From JAPLNB01 sp964451955 (GTDB taxonomy: Bacteria > Planctomycetota > Phycisphaerae > Tepidisphaerales > Tepidisphaeraceae), in the NCBI GenBank assembly GCA_964451955.1, contig CAYVKG010000002.1, positions 1-64,000 on the forward strand: 64,000 nt of DNA. Direction: 5' to 3'. This document shows, piece by piece, positions 1 to 8,484 of this stretch (its first letter is position 1; every line of letters begins with the position of its first letter). A model generated the notes under the pieces. The model had not been told where the DNA came from, made no database searches, and saw only the letters and a list, made by a program, of their open reading frames with translations. The position numbers and the translations under genes are program-made.

Positions 1-42
1 TTGTTCTACCAGTCGCATTGCCATGAAAATGACCGAAAACGG

Positions 43-375
43 TCAGTTTGAGTAATTGACTTTCTGGAGGAGCCCGACGCGTTGGAGTTGGAACATGCAG
101 GCGGCGCCGAAGTTAGCGGATCGGAGGCCGCCGCCGCTGATAGCGAGTCCGACGAAGTAGCCGTGCGAATTGGCGGTTTGAGTGGTGGGGGCGGTGACGC
201 CAGGCATGGGAGTGGGGGGCTGGACCTGGGATGACGTGGCTGCCCGCGTATGGTTGAGTAGTCTGTGTTCGAAGGGTACGGTGTCGTCGTTGAGTGGTTG
301 GTTTACGTAGGTGCAGCCGGCGATCGTGAGGAGAAGGCAGAGCGGGGCAGCAAATCGGGAGCATGCGTGAAGCAT
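43..375 (-). pseudogene. patatin-like phospholipase lipoprotein, N-terminal fragment
   Basis: This is the first 110 residues of a patatin-like lipid acyl hydrolase made as a lipoprotein. Residues 1-21 are a signal peptide ending in the lipobox LTIAGC. Residues about 75-107 hold the Gly-rich oxyanion loop (SGGGLRSA) and the helix after it. In intact relatives the next few residues lead into the GxSxG nucleophile motif, but here the frame stops just after NYSN, and no frame of bases 1-42 restores it. The catalytic Ser and Asp are therefore missing. The break coincides with a short palindrome at 36-51. The fragment follows the phosphohexomutase gene by 48 bases on the same strand. It may be a true truncation, or a junction or assembly error at the edge of the window. 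Confidence 0.6.
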
Positions 376-423
376 GTGGGCGATTGTACGTGAAGGCGTG
401 CGACCGCAAAAGCAAGAGCAGGA

Positions 424-1827
424 TCACGTCAGGGCGCGTGTAACGAGGGTCTGGATCTGTTGGATGCGGGCGTTGGCGGCGGCCTCGGTTGGGGCTTCGG
501 CGATGATTCGCATAATGGGTTCGGTATTGCTGGGGCGGGCGTGGACCCAGGCGGGGGTGTCATGGGGTTGATCGTGATTGCGAGCCCAGTCGATGCGGAT
601 GCCGTCCTGGGTATCGACGGTTTCGTTTGTGAATTGGCGTTTCAGAGCATCGACGGCGCGGTTCGCATCTTCGCGGCGGCATTCGAATTTGGTTTTGACG
701 ATGGTGTAGCGAGGGATATCGGCGACGAGTTGGGAGAGGGTCTTGCCGGTGTTGGCCATGAGTTGGAGGACGTAGGCCATACCGACGAGGGAATCGCGTC
801 CTGGGACGATTCGGAGGTCGATGACGCCGCCGTTGCCCTCACCGCCGATGACAGCGTTATTCTGGAGCATAGCGCGGACGACATTGGCTTCGCCGACGGC
901 GGTTCGGAGGACGGAACTGCCGGAGCGAGCGGCGATGTCGTCGAGCATTCGGCTGCTGGAGAGGTTGGTGACGACGACGCCGGGCTTTCTGGAGAGGATG
1001 AGTTGAGCGGCGAGGGCCTGGGTGTATTCCTCCCCGATGTAGAGGCCGTTCTCGTCGACGATGGCGAGGCGATCGGCGTCGGGGTCTTGGGCGAAACCGA
1101 TATCGGCGCCTTGTCGGCGGACTTCCTCGGCCAAGGCGGTGAGGTTTTTCTCGGTGGGTTCGGGTTCGTGTGGGAAGAGGCCGTCGGGCCTGTCGTTGAT
1201 GTGAACGAGTCGACAGCCGAGTTTACTCAGGAGGGTTGAGGCGGAGATGCAGCCCGCGCCGTTGACGGAATCGAGGACGACTTTGTAGCGGCGGGAGGAG
1301 ATGCCGAGGACATCGACGTATTTAAGGACGGTTTTGACATGGAGGGCATGGGTTTCGGTGTTGTGTTGAGGGGGGAGGAGCTTGTGGACGGGGACGTAGT
1401 CTGAGGCGTTGTTATGGAAGAGGGAGATGATCTGGTTGGCGAGTTCGGCGGGCATGGCGGCGGCGTTGTTGTCGAGGAACTTGAGGCCATTCCACTGGAT
1501 GGGGTTGTGCGAAGCGGTGGCGATGCAGCCGGCGTCGGCGTTGAGGTGCTTGACCATCATGGCAACGCCGGGGGTGCTGACAACGTCGAGATCGACGACT
1601 TCGAGGCCGGAGGCGGTGAAGGCGGCGACGGCGGCGTCGCGGACCCAGGTTCCGCTGGGTCGGCTGTCGCGTCCGAAAGCGATGCGGAAGTGGGATTGGT
1701 TGGCAGGTTTGTGGTTTTGTTTGAGCCAGACTGCGAAAGCGGAGGCCATCTGATTGACGACGGCGGGGGTGAGGGTACCGCCGGTGGTGCCGCGCATGCC
1801 TGAGATTCCGACCATTAAGACATCCAT
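424..1827 (-). CDS. phosphoglucosamine mutase / phosphomannomutase family protein
   Basis: This is an alpha-D-phosphohexomutase of 467 residues, a normal length, moving phosphate between C6 and C1 of a hexose phosphate. It feeds either UDP-GlcNAc (cell envelope) or GDP-mannose synthesis. The four family loops are present: catalytic TASHNP with Ser106; metal-binding DPDADR at 248-253; sugar-binding GEGNGG at 329-334; and phosphate-binding RPSNTEP near 437. The sugar loop reads GEGNGG rather than the GEQSGH usual in bacterial GlmM. This resembles archaeal-type GlmM/ManB enzymes, so the substrate is not settled. The start MDVLMVGISG fits the family N-terminus and has a GAGG ribosome site upstream. 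A promoter and a palindrome lie just before it. Confidence 0.88.
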   Translation of the reverse strand: MDVLMVGISGMRGTTGGTLTPAVVNQMASAFAVWLKQNHKPANQSHFRIAFGRDSRPSGTWVRDAAVAAFTASGLEVVDLDVVSTPGVAMMVKHLNADAGCIATASHNPIQWNGLKFLDNNAAAMPAELANQIISLFHNNASDYVPVHKLLPPQHNTETHALHVKTVLKYVDVLGISSRRYKVVLDSVNGAGCISASTLLSKLGCRLVHINDRPDGLFPHEPEPTEKNLTALAEEVRRQGADIGFAQDPDADRLAIVDENGLYIGEEYTQALAAQLILSRKPGVVVTNLSSSRMLDDIAARSGSSVLRTAVGEANVVRAMLQNNAVIGGEGNGGVIDLRIVPGRDSLVGMAYVLQLMANTGKTLSQLVADIPRYTIVKTKFECRREDANRAVDALKRQFTNETVDTQDGIRIDWARNHDQPHDTPAWVHARPSNTEPIMRIIAEAPTEAAANARIQQIQTLVTRALT

Positions 1828-1867
1828 GTGTTGATCCTCGAAGAATTATTGAGCGAATGTCCGGGGT

Positions 1868-1895
1868 ATTATGGATTTGCGTGGTTGTCACGCAA
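1868..1895 (-). promoter_or_regulatory. predicted promoter of the phosphohexomutase gene with overlapping palindrome
   Basis: On the minus strand TTGCGT (1895-1890) and CATAAT (1873-1868) are separated by 16 bases and would start transcription near 1861, 34 bases before the ATG at 1827. A perfect 7-5-7 inverted repeat (TTGCGTG, GTTGT, CACGCAA; 1877-1895) covers the -35 box and most of the spacer, the typical place for a repressor site. The -35 box is weak, and the regulator is unknown. Confidence 0.4.
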
Positions 1896-2041
1896 GCGTT
1901 ATGATTTTGGAGGATGTTGATGTCGCCTGCCCATAATCGCTGCATCTGTAGCAGCGGCCGCGAGTGAAATCGCGCCGCGCATCTTTACTATCAGACGTTC
2001 TTGCCATTGAATACTGAAAAGGGGGCACGGGTACTATAGCC

Positions 2042-3019
2042 GTGTGGAAAAAGATGAAACGCAAAGACCTGAACAAGCGACTTCCTGGCGTGACGGACCA
2101 TCTGGTGGCGAGCATTCTGGCCGAGCCACGGATGCAGCATCTGAACCAGGTATACCTGCCGAGCCGCGACGCGATTGTGGAGAGCATAACGCGGCTGAGG
2201 CAGCTGGTGTTTCCCGGGTATTTCGGGAAGCAGGGATTGACGCGAGAGAACGTGACGTATCGCATCGGGGAGTTGGTGACCGAGTTGGCCGACATTTTGT
2301 TTGAACAGGTCCGGCTGTGTTTCCGGTATGCGGCGCAGCTTCCGGAGGCGAACGGCCAGACCGAGGAGTCGCAGGAGTGCGAGTCGAAGTCGGCGTCGGT
2401 AGTGGCGGCGTTTTTCGAGCAGATCCCGGCGATTCGGCGCTTGTTGGCGACGGATGTTCAGGCTTCATTTGAGGGGGACCCGGCGGCGCAAAGCGCGGAC
2501 GAGACGATCTTTTGCTATCCGGGGCTCTATGCAATAGCGGTGCAGCGGCTGGCGCACGTGTTTTACGAGCAGGGGGTGCCGTTGTTGCCGCGGATCATGA
2601 CGGAGTATGCGCACAGTGAGACGGGGGTGGATATTCACCCCGGGGCGAAACTGGGTGAGCGGCTGTTTATCGACCACGGCACTGGGATTGTGATCGGGGA
2701 GACGACGGAGATCGGGAAGAATGTGAAGATCTACCAGGGTGTGACGCTGGGGGCGTTGGCGCCGGCGGTAGGGCAGGTGCTTCGGGGTCAGAAGCGTCAC
2801 CCGACGATTGAGGATGATGTGACGCTGTATTCGGGGAGCACGATTCTTGGGGGGGACACGGTGATTGGTAAAGGGGCGGTGATCAACGGGAACGTGTTTA
2901 TTACGTCGAGCGTGCCGCCTTACACGGTGGTGAGCATGGAGCCGCCGAAGCTGACCTATCGGCCTCGCAAAGGGAAGCGAGGCGGTGGTGAAGAGGCGCC
3001 GCCTGAAGCGTTGGGGTGA
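2042..3019 (+). CDS. cysE: serine O-acetyltransferase
   Basis: This enzyme transfers acetyl from acetyl-CoA to L-serine, giving O-acetylserine for cysteine synthesis. The N-terminal half is helical, as in the EpsC/CysE family. The C-terminal part is a left-handed beta-helix of hexapeptide repeats that includes the family block IDHGTGIVIGETTEIG and the GVTLGAL coil. At 325 residues it resembles the longer plant/EpsC-type enzymes. The start is uncertain: GTG at 2042 or ATG at 2054 (MKRKDLNK), with no clear ribosome site for either. A TACTAT element ends only four bases before the GTG. The gene stands alone, divergent from the phosphohexomutase, and is followed by a hairpin. Confidence 0.9.
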   Translation: MWKKMKRKDLNKRLPGVTDHLVASILAEPRMQHLNQVYLPSRDAIVESITRLRQLVFPGYFGKQGLTRENVTYRIGELVTELADILFEQVRLCFRYAAQLPEANGQTEESQECESKSASVVAAFFEQIPAIRRLLATDVQASFEGDPAAQSADETIFCYPGLYAIAVQRLAHVFYEQGVPLLPRIMTEYAHSETGVDIHPGAKLGERLFIDHGTGIVIGETTEIGKNVKIYQGVTLGALAPAVGQVLRGQKRHPTIEDDVTLYSGSTILGGDTVIGKGAVINGNVFITSSVPPYTVVSMEPPKLTYRPRKGKRGGGEEAPPEALG

Positions 3020-3032
3020 TGGACGCAGGGTG

Positions 3033-3060
3033 CAGCAACGCGACAGGGCGTTGTTGTTCT
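3033..3060 (+). terminator. possible transcription terminator after cysE
   Basis: A 9-bp stem (CAGCAACGC with GCGTTGTTG, one G-T pair) closes a six-base loop 14 bases after the cysE stop. The T-rich stretch that follows is short (TTCT), so this may be a weak terminator or only an RNA-stabilising hairpin. Confidence 0.4.
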
Positions 3061-3198
3061 GGGGCAACATTCGTCACAGACGGACATTACGGTGAGGGGT
3101 GAGGTGGGCACTTCCGGGGGTTTTATGGGGCAAGGAGGCAGAATGTGCCGGCGCGGCATCGACTTTGTCATGTATGGGGCAGTTGAGCGAGAGGAGTC

Positions 3199-3519
3199 AT
3201 GCGGTACGCGTTGGCGGGCATCCTGATGGTGATTCTGGCGGGTTGTGCCGTCTCTCGGCAGGGGCGTGCTGAGCGCCCGGCGTGCATTGGATACACGGAT
3301 TCGCCGGCGGTTGCCTTGGCGTTCACCCCGCCAATTGCGATCGGTCAAACGGAACTGCCTCTGTGGCGTGATGAAAGAGCGAGTGGGGCTTTCGTGTCAT
3401 TTGAGGATCAAACAACGACATTCATCTACAGCCTGACTGACGACAGGCAGGCGAACGACGGGACGGGTTATTACTACCGCCGCACGATGATTGAGAAAAC
3501 GGGCACTTCCTATCGGTAG
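3199..3519 (+). CDS. small hypothetical lipoprotein
   Basis: This is a 106-residue protein with a clear lipoprotein signal peptide: MRY, a hydrophobic stretch, then LAGC with the lipidated Cys at residue 16. The mature part is about 90 residues, has no recognisable domain, and contains several aromatic residues and a YYYRR motif near the C-terminus. A ribosome site (GAGAGGAG) sits just before the ATG. It lies between cysE and the HU gene, on the same strand but with wide gaps, so it is probably its own unit. I do not recognise the family. Confidence 0.7.
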   Translation: MRYALAGILMVILAGCAVSRQGRAERPACIGYTDSPAVALAFTPPIAIGQTELPLWRDERASGAFVSFEDQTTTFIYSLTDDRQANDGTGYYYRRTMIEKTGTSYR

Positions 3520-3599
3520 ACTTGGCATTTGGGGATGGGGTGGAGGCGGAGGGGGCGTCCAATAATCTGACAAAAAACGACGAATTGTGCGGATGCGCC

Positions 3600-3628
3600 T
3601 TGACTCCGGGCGGCTCGGCTGCCATCAT
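3600..3628 (+). promoter_or_regulatory. possible promoter of the HU gene
   Basis: TTGACT at 3600-3605 and CATCAT at 3623-3628 are separated by 17 bases. They would give a leader of about 47 bases before the HU start codon at 3682. The -35 box matches consensus at five of six bases and the -10 box at only four. Confidence 0.3.
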
Positions 3629-3681
3629 ATGGGAGCTAAGTCAGTGCCACGTCGCATTTTATCAGCTCTTCGAGGTAAATT

Positions 3682-4062
3682 ATGGCGACAATTACGAAGA
3701 AAGAACTCATTGATCGCATTGCAGATGTCACTCAAGAGCGGCGCGTCCAGGTCAAGCGCATCGTCCAGCAGTTTCTGGATGAGGTGATTGGGGAGCTTGG
3801 TCGCGGCAACCGCCTTGAATTTCGCGACTTCGGGGTATTTGAGACCAAACTGAGAAAAGCTCGCCGTGCCCAGAACCCGAAGACTCTGCAGCCTGTTGAG
3901 GTACCGGAAAAGCGGACGGTGAAGTTCAAGGTGGGTCGACTAATGAAGCAGAAGCTGTCTGAGTTGACCGGGGTTGCGATCGACGACGAAGCGGACGATG
4001 TTGCTGAGATGCCTGAGACACCGGATGACGGGGCGACCGAGGCATCGCAGCCTGCGCAATAG
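3682..4062 (+). CDS. HU/IHF family DNA-binding protein with acidic tail
   Basis: This is a histone-like nucleoid protein that binds and bends DNA as a dimer. Residues 1-92 cover the whole HU fold: N-terminal helices (ITKKELIDRIA), the beta-arm region (RRAQNPKT, where HU has the arm tip Pro) and the last helix. The block LEFRDFGVFE corresponds to the conserved saddle strand. About 27 residues follow the fold and are rich in Asp, Glu, Pro and Ala. Most HU proteins stop at about 90 residues, and extended forms usually carry basic tails, so an acidic tail is unusual. GAGGT precedes the ATG. bioF begins 39 bases downstream and may be co-transcribed. Confidence 0.92.
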   Translation: MATITKKELIDRIADVTQERRVQVKRIVQQFLDEVIGELGRGNRLEFRDFGVFETKLRKARRAQNPKTLQPVEVPEKRTVKFKVGRLMKQKLSELTGVAIDDEADDVAEMPETPDDGATEASQPAQ

Positions 4063-4101
4063 CTGCGAAGGGGCTGCAGGCCCGAGAAGCAGGGGCGAAG
4101 A

Positions 4102-5280
4102 TTGCTCAACGAACTGCTGGAGCAGACGTTGCGGGGGCGCTTGTTGGCGGGTCAACTGCGCGTTCGCCGGGCAGTTCGCGTACTGGACTCGACGCATGTT
4201 GAGGTGGGTGGTCGGCGGCTGATCAATTTCTCGTCGAACGATTACCTGGGTTTGACGCATCATCCGCAAGTTGTGGAAGCGGCAGCGAAGGCGATGGTTG
4301 CGTATGGGGTGGGCAGCGGCGCCTCGGCGTTGGTGAGTGGCTACAGCATGGTGCACGAGGCGGCCGAGGCTGCTGTGGCGAGGTGGAAGCAAACGGGCGC
4401 GGCTGTGCTGATGCCCAGCGGATACCAGGCGGCGCAAGCGGTGATGCAGACGCTTGCGGTGACATGCGGGGCGCGAGTACGTTTTCTGCTGGACAAGTTG
4501 TGTCATGCCTCACTAATAGACGCGGCGATGGGGGTGGGGATGCCGTATCGGGTGTACCCGCACAATCACATGGGCAAGCTATGTCGGCTCCTGGAGACAG
4601 CACCGACGGGGCAGGTGCAGGTTGTGATTACGGAGTCGGTTTTCAGCATGGACGGAGACGCGGCGGATCTGGCCGGTCTGGCCGAGTTGAAAGCGAAGTA
4701 TCCGTTTGTGTTGGTGTTGGACGAGGCGCATGGAAGCGGGGTATATGGTCCGGGCGGCACCGGGTATTCCGCGGAGTGTGGGTTGGGGCAGCTCGTGGAT
4801 GTGACGATTGTAACGTTGTCGAAAGCGTTGGGGCTTATTGGGGGGGCAGTGTGTGGTTCGCAGGGGTTTTGCGAGGCGTTGGTGAATTGTGGGCGGGCGT
4901 ACATGTACTCAACGAGTCCGCCAGCGATGGTTGCTGCGGCGGCGATGGCGGCGATTGAGGTACTGGGAGCGGAGCCGGATCGGCAGTCGCGAGTTCGAGA
5001 ACTTGCGAGGCGTGTCCGGGGGAGGCTGGGGGGCAAGGTGATGGCGGGATCGTTGGCCGACTGCCCGATCATTCCGATTATTCTGAAGACGGAGCAGGGG
5101 GCGATGTCAGCTTCGGAGCAGATGCGGGAGCGGGGGATGCTCTTGGTCGCGATCCGCCCGCCTACGGTTGCGCGTGGCAGCAGCCGGTTGCGTGTCACGG
5201 TATCGAGTGAGCACACGGATCAGGAGATCGAGTCGCTTGTTGAATCGCTGAAAGGGCTGAGAGAGTGCGCGGCACTGTAG
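4102..5280 (+). CDS. bioF: 8-amino-7-oxononanoate synthase-type alpha-oxoamine synthase
   Basis: This is a PLP-dependent enzyme of the alpha-oxoamine synthase group, which condenses an amino acid with an acyl-CoA and releases CO2. In BioF the substrates are L-alanine and pimeloyl-ACP/CoA, for biotin. Visible motifs are NFSSNDYLGL near the N-terminus, DEAHGSGVYGPGGTG around the cofactor Asp, and TLSKALG with the PLP lysine. The length (392) is typical. Glycine C-acetyltransferase (Kbl) is closely related; no other biotin gene is in the window, so the substrate is inferred. The start is TTG, preceded by AGGGG. Confidence 0.82.
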   Translation: MLNELLEQTLRGRLLAGQLRVRRAVRVLDSTHVEVGGRRLINFSSNDYLGLTHHPQVVEAAAKAMVAYGVGSGASALVSGYSMVHEAAEAAVARWKQTGAAVLMPSGYQAAQAVMQTLAVTCGARVRFLLDKLCHASLIDAAMGVGMPYRVYPHNHMGKLCRLLETAPTGQVQVVITESVFSMDGDAADLAGLAELKAKYPFVLVLDEAHGSGVYGPGGTGYSAECGLGQLVDVTIVTLSKALGLIGGAVCGSQGFCEALVNCGRAYMYSTSPPAMVAAAAMAAIEVLGAEPDRQSRVRELARRVRGRLGGKVMAGSLADCPIIPIILKTEQGAMSASEQMRERGMLLVAIRPPTVARGSSRLRVTVSSEHTDQEIESLVESLKGLRECAAL

Positions 5281-5328
5281 GGCGATGAAGGGCCTATGGG
5301 AAAGAGGGAGCGAGGAGGCGATGGCGAT

Positions 5329-5658
5329 CTAGAACTGTGCGTGGGAGCGGAGGTCGTCGATCGCATCGGGTGAGACCGCAAATGGCCAAGGTGTGTCGGT
5401 GGGTTGTTTCACCTGTTGCGTGACGGCGCGCATGGTGCGAGCGAGGAGACTGGCGGGAGGATCCTCGGCGGGCAGGGCATCGAGGAGGCTGAGGAGTCTC
5501 TTGACTTGATGGATTCTCGCAGGATTGGGGGGGTGGGGGTCGTTGGTATTGGCCGGCGGCAGGTCTGGAGGGTTCTGATCGAGTTTGGAAATGCCGGTCG
5601 CTCTCTGACTAAAGACTGCGTCAACAGCCCGACTGTCATCGTCGTTCAGGTTCAGCAT
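5329..5658 (-). CDS. hypothetical protein downstream of ECF sigma factor
   Basis: This is a 109-residue soluble protein, starting at the internal Met of a longer frame (MLNLNDDDSR, preceded by GGGA). The first half is Pro/Asn-rich. The second half has an amphipathic stretch with the pattern LLSLLDALPAEDPPASLLARTM. It follows the sigma factor gene on the same strand after 161 bases. Similar small proteins seem to follow planctomycete sigma factors, which would suit a sigma-linked regulator. It has no zinc-binding anti-sigma motif and no membrane segment, so its role is open. Confidence 0.55.
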   Translation of the reverse strand: MLNLNDDDSRAVDAVFSQRATGISKLDQNPPDLPPANTNDPHPPNPARIHQVKRLLSLLDALPAEDPPASLLARTMRAVTQQVKQPTDTPWPFAVSPDAIDDLRSHAQF

Positions 5659-5819
5659 ATGATTCCCATGCCTCCGAATCGCGATACCCTTGCCGCATTT
5701 CCGGTCCGTCCTGCGAAGATCCCTCTTAGCCCTATACCTCTTGCAGCACTTTCGATATGCATGCATCAGGAAACGGACATGAGTTGCGCTCAGACGATAC
5801 GTATTTTAGTGATTAATAC

Positions 5820-6584
5820 TCATTTGCCTGGCCGTTTGTTCTGTTGAATTGTTTGCCAGCGGTCGGCGAAGTGGGCGACGGCGGCATGAAGTCGGGACTT
5901 GACTGTCCCGAGCGGGATGGAAAGGATGTCCCCGATTTGTTTGTAAGGGAATTGGTGGAAATAAGATAGGAGAAGTATCTCCCTGAGGTGTTCGGGCATG
6001 CTCATGACTGTTGCCTGCACCATCCGCTGGAGCTCTTCTTTTTCAAGATTTTCAGCAGGACCGACGGTAGTGGAACTCATCAGGTCGATGAATTGGCCGC
6101 TCTCATCGTCGTTGGGGCTGATGGAGGCTTGGAGGGGGTTGGCGGGTCGGCGGGCCTGGGAGCGCATGAGATCGCGGGCCTTGTTGGCCGCGATGGTGAA
6201 GAGCCAGGGGCGGAAACGGCGCTCCGGGTCGAACTGGCCGGCCGATTGGTGCACTTGGAGGAAGGTCTCCTGGAAGACGTCTTCGGCGGCGGAGCGGTCG
6301 CCGAGGAAACGCACGAGGAAATGAAAGAGTTCGCGTTCGTAACGTTGGACCAGCCGCGCGAACCCGCCAGTGTTCCCCTCGTGGTAGGATTCGATGAGCT
6401 GCTCATCGGTGAGGTGATCGGAGGCAATGTCACCAGGGGATGGTACGGGTTTGGGCTGAGGGGGGCGGTCGGCCCATTTGCCGGCGTCGGAATTGTTGCC
6501 CGGCTGGTTCCAACCCAGGGGACGTGCGTTCTGCCCGGCGGCAGGATCAGGTGGTTGGCGATGATTTGAGGGCGACAGGCTCAT
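5820..6584 (-). CDS. RNA polymerase sigma factor, ECF subfamily
   Basis: This is a 254-residue alternative sigma factor that directs RNA polymerase to particular promoters. After a Pro-rich N-terminal tail of about 50 residues comes region 2 (LTDEQLIESYHEG through ERRFRPWLFTIAANKARD, with the DVFQETFLQ helix). Region 4 is near the C-terminus (LREILLLSYFHQFPYKQIGDI and GTVKSRLHAA, the -35 recognition helices). The linker contains MRSQARR. The small downstream protein may be its partner. The start has no obvious ribosome site; a TATAGC element lies in the short leader, around 6607-6612. Confidence 0.9.
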   Translation of the reverse strand: MSLSPSNHRQPPDPAAGQNARPLGWNQPGNNSDAGKWADRPPQPKPVPSPGDIASDHLTDEQLIESYHEGNTGGFARLVQRYERELFHFLVRFLGDRSAAEDVFQETFLQVHQSAGQFDPERRFRPWLFTIAANKARDLMRSQARRPANPLQASISPNDDESGQFIDLMSSTTVGPAENLEKEELQRMVQATVMSMPEHLREILLLSYFHQFPYKQIGDILSIPLGTVKSRLHAAVAHFADRWQTIQQNKRPGK

Positions 6585-6735
6585 TGCACTGCTCGTTCCG
6601 AACAGCTATAGCTAACGCTTGGCCATCCCATTTTCGAGGCGCGGTGCCGGGTCGGATGCGGAAGAGAAAACACGATAGCCCGACGGGATCGCCAATGGGC
6701 GAACATTATTTTGCCCGACAAATTGTATACTAGCC

Positions 6736-7839
6736 ATGGCGGAGTCTCTCGCAAAAACCCCGTTTTTTGATTTGGATTCTGAATCGCTGCTGGCCCTGGT
6801 GCGGCCGTGGGGTTGGCCGGCGTACCGGGCGCGGCAGGTCTTGGACTGGGCGTATCGAAAGCTGGTGGTTGAGGCGGCTGGTATGAGCAACTTGCCGCAA
6901 GTGGAGCGAGAGCGTTTTGCCGAGCGGTTTTTGATGTTGTCCGCGTCCGTAACTCGCGAGCAGATCAGCAGGGACGGGTCGATCAAGCTATTGTTGACTT
7001 GGCCAGATGGTCGCAGTGCGGAAACGGTGATGATACCGGACGGCGGTCGTCGAACGGCGTGCGTGAGCAGCCAGGTGGGGTGTGCGGTGGGGTGCCGGTT
7101 CTGTGCAAGCGGCCTGAGCGGTCTGAAAGGGAATCTATCGGCCGGTCAAATGGTGGAACAGGTTGTGCACCTGAATTGTCAAATGCGAGGGGTTGGTGAG
7201 CGGATAAGCAACGTGGTCTTCATGGGAATGGGGGAGCCGTTGGCGAATTATGCAAATGTGATGCGGGCGGTGCGGATTCTACATGACCGGAATTGTCTAG
7301 GTTTGGGCGCGCGGCGAATCACGATTTCGACGGTGGGGATACCGGATCGGATTCGGGATCTGGCACGCGAGGAACTTCCGCTGAATCTGGCGCTGTCGCT
7401 GCATGCCCCCAACGAGCAGGTGCGGCGGCAGTTGATACCGTGGGCGGAGCATTTTTCTCTGGAGGAGATTTTCGAGGCTTTGCGGTTCTATTTTGACATG
7501 ACTGGGCGGGAGATCACGCTCGAGTATATCCTGTTGGCGGGAGTGAATGATCGCGCGGAGCACGCGAGCGAACTGGCGCGACTGAGCCGGAAGGTGCGGG
7601 CGAACGTGAACCTGATTCGCTACAACGAAGTTGTGGGTCTGCCGTATCGGCGGCCTGGAGACGAGGAGGTGATGAAGTTCCAGGCGGTTCTTCGACAAAA
7701 GGGGGTGAATGCACATGTGCGCAAGTCGCGTGGGCGGGACATCGATGCGGCATGCGGGCAGTTGCGGAGGCGGGAGGCCGAGGAATCCGGCACGGCGGGC
7801 GTGGACGGAGGGATGGCAGGCGGCGAGGCGGGAGAGTAG
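6736..7839 (+). CDS. rlmN: 23S rRNA (adenine2503-C2)-methyltransferase
   Basis: This is a radical-SAM enzyme that methylates C2 of A2503 in 23S rRNA, and of A37 in some tRNAs. The radical-SAM cysteines are C116, C120 and C123 (CAVGCRFC). The block GEPLANYANVMRAVRIL is the SAM-binding GEP region. A second conserved Cys (DIDAACGQL) near the C-terminus is the mechanistic one. The length (367) is typical; the last 15 residues are Gly/Ala-rich. The promoter-like TATACT ends only four bases before the ATG and no ribosome site is seen, so initiation may be leaderless or a later start may be used. Confidence 0.95.
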   Translation: MAESLAKTPFFDLDSESLLALVRPWGWPAYRARQVLDWAYRKLVVEAAGMSNLPQVERERFAERFLMLSASVTREQISRDGSIKLLLTWPDGRSAETVMIPDGGRRTACVSSQVGCAVGCRFCASGLSGLKGNLSAGQMVEQVVHLNCQMRGVGERISNVVFMGMGEPLANYANVMRAVRILHDRNCLGLGARRITISTVGIPDRIRDLAREELPLNLALSLHAPNEQVRRQLIPWAEHFSLEEIFEALRFYFDMTGREITLEYILLAGVNDRAEHASELARLSRKVRANVNLIRYNEVVGLPYRRPGDEEVMKFQAVLRQKGVNAHVRKSRGRDIDAACGQLRRREAEESGTAGVDGGMAGGEAGE

Positions 7840-7945
7840 GAAGCAGGGGGAGCTTTACAATCGCGCTTGGGCGCGTAGGCTTGTTGTGGCACCCGATTGG
7901 CCGGTGGATTGGGGGCGGTTTTCTTGGCGCGGGAGGATGATGAAT

Positions 7946-8431
7946 ATGAGAAACGCGATTCTGGCCGGGTTGGGAATTCTTCTGGTATGCAGTGGGGGGT
8001 GCATGAAGCTTGTTCGCGGGGATTTTCAGGAGGTGGAGTTCAAGACGGATCCTGCGGGGGCGTTGGTGAAGGTGGATTCGCAGGAGATCACGACGCCGAG
8101 CAAGCTGAAGTTGACGCGGAAGGACCCGCACGAGGTGACGATCAGCAAGGCGGGTTATCGCACGGTGAAGTTCAGGTATGTTGCTCAATGGGATGGGACA
8201 AGCCTGCCGGAATTCGCATTGCCGGGCGGCAGCGCATTGATGGCGGCGGACGTGGCGTCAGGCGCGGACCGGAGCTTTCACAAGTTGGAGACGATCAAGC
8301 TGGAGCCGACGTCGGACGCCAGCTCGCCGCCGCTAGAGCGATATCATTTTCGGGGCAAGCTATACACGGAAGAAGGCCTGCGGGAGGCGGTGAAAGAGGA
8401 GAGGCAGGCTCACGACATGCATGCCGGGTAG
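7946..8431 (+). CDS. PEGA-like domain lipoprotein
   Basis: This is a 161-residue exported protein. A hydrophobic signal segment ends at CSGGC, a weak lipobox. Then comes a PEGA-type module: EFKTDPAGALVKVD, then TPSKLKLTRKDPHEVTISKAGYRTVKF. Such modules occur in envelope proteins. The C-terminal 60 residues are polar. I chose ATG 7946 because GGGAGG (7931-7936) is then nine bases away; ATGs at 7937 and 7940 are also in frame but too close. It follows rlmN by about 100 bases and precedes mfd. Confidence 0.75.
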   Translation: MRNAILAGLGILLVCSGGCMKLVRGDFQEVEFKTDPAGALVKVDSQEITTPSKLKLTRKDPHEVTISKAGYRTVKFRYVAQWDGTSLPEFALPGGSALMAADVASGADRSFHKLETIKLEPTSDASSPPLERYHFRGKLYTEEGLREAVKEERQAHDMHAG

Positions 8432-8484
8432 CAGCGTCTGGAGTGCTTTACGTGTTAATTGGCGGCACGTAGGATAATCGGGAT

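Noticed and set aside
460..1239. Plus-strand frame opposite the phosphohexomutase
   Set aside because: Gly/Asp/Val-rich low-complexity translation, typical of an antisense shadow.
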